This document shows positions 59,696 to 64,000 of a DNA stretch of 64,000 nt, piece by piece. Below the pieces are notes generated by a model, which saw only the letters and a program-made list of their open reading frames with translations, did no database searches and was not told where the DNA came from. A program made the translations under genes and the position numbers. Origin of the DNA: Thunnus maccoyii (lineage: Eukaryota > Chordata > Actinopteri > Scombriformes > Scombridae); the NCBI RefSeq assembly GCF_910596095.1, contig NC_056535.1, positions 2,265,001-2,329,000 of the forward strand, given 5' to 3'. The first letter of the stretch is position 1, and each line of letters opens with the position of its first letter.

Positions 59696-59960
59696 TGAGA
59701 CGTGCAACTATTAAAGTTTGTATTTCACTTCTAAAGTTGTCAGTTTGGTTGTGAGGCTAACTTAAAGTTACTCCGTTTGCATTCAGACAGTGGCATGCGA
59801 TTCAACGGCTACTACTGACTGTCAGCAGGCAGCAGAATAACAGCCAGGCAGACGACTGATAAGACTACAGACTACAGTCAAACTCTGTTCAACCGAACCG
59901 CAGCACAGCAACTGTCCAACGAAACAAATCACTTCCGGCTAGCACTTCAAAATAACAGAC
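59696..59960 (-). promoter_or_regulatory. sypl2: putative sypl2 promoter
   Basis: Sequence directly upstream of the sypl2 ATG. It contains CACTTCCGGC at 59930-59939 (ETS-type core). It may form one side of a divergent promoter region with the unidentified + strand gene starting near 61 kb. Confidence 0.4.
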
Positions 59961-60340
59961 CTCCAGCGGTTAGAAGCATCTCCCTGTTGATGTTTCCACA
60001 ACCTGAGTGAGGAGAAAATAATGCAAAACACCGGCCACATAACTATACAATATTTAAAGAACAACTATGATAATGATGATAATAATAATACACAGTTTAA
60101 AATCGGTACAAACCGCACGAGATGATCTTTTAATTGAAGTATATAATCTTACTAAACATGTAGCAACTGGAATAGATTTAAAACATAGAAGAGAACAATA
60201 TCACTGATATATCAGGGAATAATGAGATCTTGGGTGGAAATTTGAGACAACGACAGCAAATGTTTTAAAAATGTATCCTGCCATGAAATTGTTATGAAAT
60301 CTGGAAGACAACCTTTCAACAGACAAAACTTACAATAAAT

Positions 60341-60405
60341 GCTACTTTGCCAGTGACAACTGCATCATCATCATCGACTGATGCAGTTGTCACTGTCAAA
60401 GTAGC
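60341..60405. repeat. stem-loop: 27-bp inverted repeat around an 11-base loop
   Basis: Left arm 60341-60367 and right arm 60379-60405 are reverse complements with one mismatch (C at 60350). The loop 60368-60378 is TCATCATCGAC. The 65-nt hairpin lies in the divergent intergenic region between sypl2 and the downstream gene. It has the size of a microRNA precursor but could equally be an inverted insertion scar. Confidence 0.9.
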
Positions 60406-60889
60406 GAGTGACATTTAGACCCAGCTTAGTGCTGTTGTCATTGACCATAACGACGTCATTAGCATTTACAAACTCATGGCCAAAAGAATTCTCCTTTGAT
60501 TTCACCAATCTTGCTTCTCCTTTCCCTGACAAAACTGCTCAAAACAGCTGATTCTCAAACTGTTAATAGTTCCATGTTTTTACTAAAGCTGTGTTTGAAA
60601 AATACATATTTAAAACTATGTAATACAGAGGTGCTGTTTTACTTATATTCTGAATCACTCTACAAAATGTAAACCTTAATTTTTGGTCGTAGCCTTTTTA
60701 CCAAACATCGTTGTTCTTTGCTATACCCCACTGCGCAGGAAAGTAACGTGTTATCTTTTCTAGATTAAAGGACGGGAAAACCTTAAGAAAACCTGTAATA
60801 TGTTGTAGCAGGTTGAGTGTAGAAAGAGACACACTGAAAATCAGGGTGATAGTTATAGGAGAGGAGTGTCGAAGGTGAGTTGGAGAAAG

Positions 60890-61096
60890 TGGACAATTAC
60901 GTTACAAAATGATACAGTAGGTGGCGATAGTTTGTTTCACACCATTAAAACCAAAGAAGAAGAAGCAGTACACTCCGTATATTTTTATCTTGCAGCCGCC
61001 ATTTTGCTTCACTCTGAGTGCGGCAGGCAACGAACTGGGACGGAGTGTTTACTACATTACACAGCCTTTAAAACTCTTTTAATACTCGAAACTGGT
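60890..61096 (+). promoter_or_regulatory. putative promoter and noncoding first exon of the right-edge gene
   Basis: CAGCCGCCATTTTG near 60993 is a YY1-type element typical of housekeeping transcription starts. The GC-richer stretch that follows ends near 61095 with a possible donor CTG|GTAATT. The part just upstream (AGTAGGTGGCGATAG, AAGAAGAAGAAGC) resembles a sequence common near fish genes and repeats. Assignment is by motif and position only. Confidence 0.4.
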
Positions 61097-61542
61097 AATT
61101 AACACCGTATACTTTGTTTACATAATCTTTGGCTGTTACATTGTAGTGTTAAAGCGAATACCACGGTAATTACAAAATAAACAGCCGTCTTGTAAAGCTC
61201 TGTTAACATTTAGCTAGATGGTTTAGTAGGCCTCTGTTTTCTAGCATGGGCTTTACGAGTCAAGTATTGCGATGATAAAATCAGTTTATGATAACAATCA
61301 GGTTACATATATTCTGATAATAGTCAGTAGTTAGCTTACCTAACTAAAAATCCAAATTCGATTGTTTATTTATGTAGCATTATTCTAATGTCTGCCGGTC
61401 CCTATACGTTACAGTAACGTTAGTGTCTTTTCTTCATCGCTCGTAGTTCGTTCCAGCTAGCGTTGGGCTACTTTTTATTATTCAACAGTAAGTATGTGGT
61501 TGTTTTCTTGACTGTCTTGGTTTTTTAAGCTTTCACCATACA

Positions 61543-62423
61543 TACAGACGGATGACAAATTAAAGGAAAAACCTGAATAAATGAGTGGAGAAATATAACG
61601 AATGCAGATGCTTTCACATAGGTGTACTGCATGATACAATTAAGCAACTAATATCCAATCATGCTCTGTGGCATGTATAACAATGCTGAGCAGTACCAGT
61701 TGATTCTGGTCTTGAATAAAGATAGAAGAGGAAACGATCTAAGTGACTTTGAAAGAGGGTTGATTGTTGGGGCACAGATGGCAGGAGCTTCAGTCACAAA
61801 GACTGCTCAACTGGCTAATGTTTCAATAGGAACAATTGCATTTAGATCTATGGGAAAGACATCAGTAAATAGGGTCAGAAATTGTGGTTGACATGGCACA
61901 TTTGATGACTGTGATGGTCGCGTGATATGTAAGGAAAAACAGAAGAGCAACTCTTCCTCAGTTGACTGAGAATGTCAATGCAGGACGTGATCGGACCGTG
62001 TCAGCAAGAACAATCCGTCGACAATTATATAGAGAGGGACATTACAAGGTTGCAGTGCATAAAATCATAAAGATGAATGCACATCTGACAGTTCAGTGGT
62101 GCAAAAACCATAGGCACTGGTCTACAGAGATGTGGAAAAAAGGTCAGATGAGTCATCCTTCACTGTATTCTTCACAAATGGGCGAGTGCATGTGTGGCGT
62201 TTACCAAGAGAACAGTACTGGCCTGAATGCTTGACCCCTACCTGCTCTCCACTACCATCATCAAAACACCAAATAAGGGAATATCTTCATCCCTCCAGTA
62301 GAGTTCAGAGACTTGTAGAATCAATGCCAAGGCGCATTGAAGCTGTTCTGGTGGCACGTGGTGGCCCAACACCTTACTAAGACATTTTATGTTGGTTTTT
62401 CCTTTAATTTGTCACCTATGTAC
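61543..62423 (+). mobile_element. degenerate Tc1-like transposon, 0.88 kb, with terminal inverted repeats
   Basis: The left terminus (TACAGACGGATGACAAATTA, then AAGGAAAAACC) and right terminus (GGTTTTTCCTTT, then AATTTGTCACCTATGTA) are inverted copies. Inside, the first frame (61661-61891) carries the N-terminal helix-turn-helix typical of Tc1 transposases (DLSDFERGLIVGAQMAGASV) and then stops. Further pieces (VSARTIRRQLYREGHY; ESSFTVFFTNGRVHVWR; MPRRIEAVLVARGGPTPY) lie in other frames. The stretch between ECLTPT and the C terminus is missing, so much of the catalytic domain is deleted and no active enzyme is encoded. Confidence 0.92.
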
Positions 62424-63316
62424 TGAAGCTACACTGAAGGTGACCTGTAGCATATGTTATTTGCCAAGAAACATCAATGATTAGTCAGTTGTATCAGTTA
62501 TTTTGCCTGTAATTTAAAAGTAAGGTCTAGTGTACCAGGAGAAGTATTTGTGTAACAAGTAATGTGAGGTGGTAACTTTGTGAATAGTTTTTGTTTCATT
62601 GTAAGTACCATTTTGTTACTTGAGAGTTTATTTTTTCCTGTTCCTTAAAGATGGAAGTCAGAGTTTCTGGATTAGATGCTTGAAATATCTTAGCATGGGT
62701 TGATAATGCAGTGTAATGACAGTGGGGCTGTTCACTGAGTGGAGTCATTATTGGGAGCATGTATGTCTCATGATGCTGTACCTTTGTGTGGAAATGTCCA
62801 ACTCCTTTCTTTGTATTTGTGCACAATTGTTTGTCTCTTAATAACCCTTTTTCAGTTCCCCGGGGAGTGTTTTTTGATTGATTTGTAGGTTTAAAACCAT
62901 CCTCTTGGCAATGGCCCTTTGTGGGGATCCCTGGATATGGATAGCTTGCCCCCCCCCCCCATTGAGAATACATGGGAAGAAGATTTTTTTTTCTCTTCAG
63001 CATTGGTAATCAACAGCTGAAAATATCTAGAAGCTTGAGTAACCTGGCCATCTTTTCTGCTGCCATCACCTAAATGTCACCAAGTGTGCAAAATGCCACC
63101 AAGCCCAAGAAGAAGCTGAAGATTTTTTCCCCCCCACCCACCACTCCACGTTTGTCCCCTTTTTGCCACATCAATTTAAGCATTTTTGGATCTTCTTTTT
63201 CTTTTCTGGCTGTTTATATCACCCTATTCATTTCTTTCATTAGTTACATCAATTAATAAAAAAGATAATTAAAAAAAAAAAAAAATCCCCAAAGGACTCA
63301 ATTGCATCCACCATCA
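62424..63316. other. intron-like sequence upstream of the right-edge coding exon
   Basis: Contains a C10 run near 62950 and a poly(A) run at 63271-63285. The 135-codon minus-strand frame (62596-63003) and the + strand frame at 63074-63256 have no recognisable features. Confidence 0.45.
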
Positions 63317-63319
63317 GAA

Positions 63320-64000
63320 ATGTTTAGCAGTCTGGCGGAGATACAGGTGTCTCAGAGAAGGGATGTCGTAGGAAGACAAGTGTCTCTGGGCGATCCACCC
63401 CCCTTTTCCTATTATCTCATGGATCAAGTGTTCCTTCAGGACTCATTACCGCCACGGAGACACCCCACCAGCAGTCTGCACAAGAGGGAGACAACTTCTC
63501 AGCCACCTCAGGTAAAGGTGGCAGAATGCCAAAAACAAAATCAAAATTGGCTCGTTAGTACAGTTTAATACACTTAAATTAATCTTTAATCAGCTTAAGA
63601 CCCAAATATGTTTGAGAAGGCTTACTGGCCATATTAATTGAAATTAGAAGTCTAATATAATTCCCATAAAAACACCATCACTGATTAGCCAGCGGGTCAT
63701 ATACTTAGTTGCGTTACATGTTTTCCTTAATTCCAGTAAGAATCCCAACTGTACAAGTTGGAGCAAGACATGCTTTCCTGTTCAAATAATAATAATGTAT
63801 GAAGGAAAAAAACTACACGTGGGCCTCTTGGTATTAGCTTAACATGTGCAGACATGTTACACAATGTTCAGTCTACGATGCAGTGGAGTAGGGTTTCTGT
63901 TTCTGATGCGTTGCTGTGCTCTGTCTTGTTAGGGAGAGTTCTGTTGGCCCTGAAGAGAACCAGCTGCTGGGTTTAAAGGTCGTGACCTCATCACCTCCGC
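63320..64000 (+). CDS. 5' coding part of an unidentified gene, continues past the window
   Basis: I do not recognise this gene. A good acceptor (ACCATCAG) lies three bases before an ATG at 63320. The frame runs 64 codons to a donor CAG|GTAAAGG, so the exon ends at 63511. The peptide is polar and lacks a signal peptide or membrane helix: it begins MFSSLAEIQVSQRRDVVGRQ, then SLGDPPPFSYYLMDQVFLQ, then a basic Ser/Pro/Thr-rich part (LPPRRHPTSSLHKRETTSQP). A second exon may start near 63937, in the frame reading SSVGPEENQLLGLKVVTSSP, if the acceptor GTTAGGGAG is used. The more obvious acceptor 3-5 bases earlier gives an immediate stop. The likely promoter is near 61.0 kb on the same strand. Confidence 0.45.

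Noticed and set aside
62596-63003. 135-codon minus-strand frame
   Set aside because: No recognisable sequence, crosses a C homopolymer, and lies in what seems to be an intron.
63074-63256. + strand frame starting MSPSVQNATKPKKK as first exon of the right-edge gene
   Set aside because: Ends in a hydrophobic, repeat-like stretch with no donor; the exon at 63320-63511 has much better splice signals.

Overview
The window is genomic DNA from a ray-finned fish, most likely a spiny-rayed (percomorph) teleost. It has intron-rich vertebrate genes with GT/AG splice sites, long CA/TG microsatellites, Tc1-like transposon remnants and several dispersed repeats that look like families common in teleosts. 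There is no sign of bacterial or viral organisation. All gene names come from reading exon translations and comparing them with family members I know; no search was run.

Layout: (1) positions 31-1993, + strand, the last seven exons of usp48 (ubiquitin-specific protease 48), with its poly(A) signal at 2146. (2) 4696-13390, + strand, a complete 11-exon zbtb40 gene (BTB/POZ plus 13 C2H2-type fingers, 889 codons). (3) 18408-22959, - strand, a complete three-exon cyb561d1 gene (cytochrome b561 family, 233 codons); its second intron contains a ~196-bp interstitial telomeric (CCCTAA)n array. (4) About 26.6-41.5 kb, - strand, atxn7l2 (ataxin-7-like 2, SAGA deubiquitinase-module family); nine coding exons were assembled with phases that agree throughout (777 codons), and the terminal exon is uncertain. 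(5) 47079-59695, - strand, a complete six-exon synaptophysin-like gene, best called sypl2 (235 codons). (6) From about 61.0 kb, + strand, the 5' part of a gene I do not recognise, with one good coding exon at 63320-63511 and possibly a second at the right edge.

The two gene blocks correspond to two different parts of human chromosome 1: USP48 and ZBTB40 lie in 1p36.12, while SYPL2-ATXN7L2-CYB561D1 lie together in 1p13.3 in the same relative order and orientation as here. The window therefore spans a rearrangement junction (relative to human) between zbtb40 and cyb561d1, in the 13.4-18.4 kb gap where the genes converge. The genes do not form an operon-like functional unit; USP48 and the ATXN7 family both belong to ubiquitin/chromatin biology, but their proximity is probably coincidental.

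Non-genic content includes a 0.88-kb degenerate Tc1-like element (61543-62423), a 0.5-kb deletion derivative of the same family (43501-43996), a third relic (~33960-34150), two copies of one MITE-like repeat (20608-20930 and 54178-54519), other dispersed repeats, microsatellites, and several inverted repeats. The most notable of these is a 27-bp-arm hairpin at 60341-60405. I found no wholly new multi-gene system. The most interesting items are the exon-edge duplication in atxn7l2, the telomeric array near the synteny junction, the 60.34-kb hairpin, a zinc-finger exon apparently absent from zbtb40, and the unidentified gene at the right edge.
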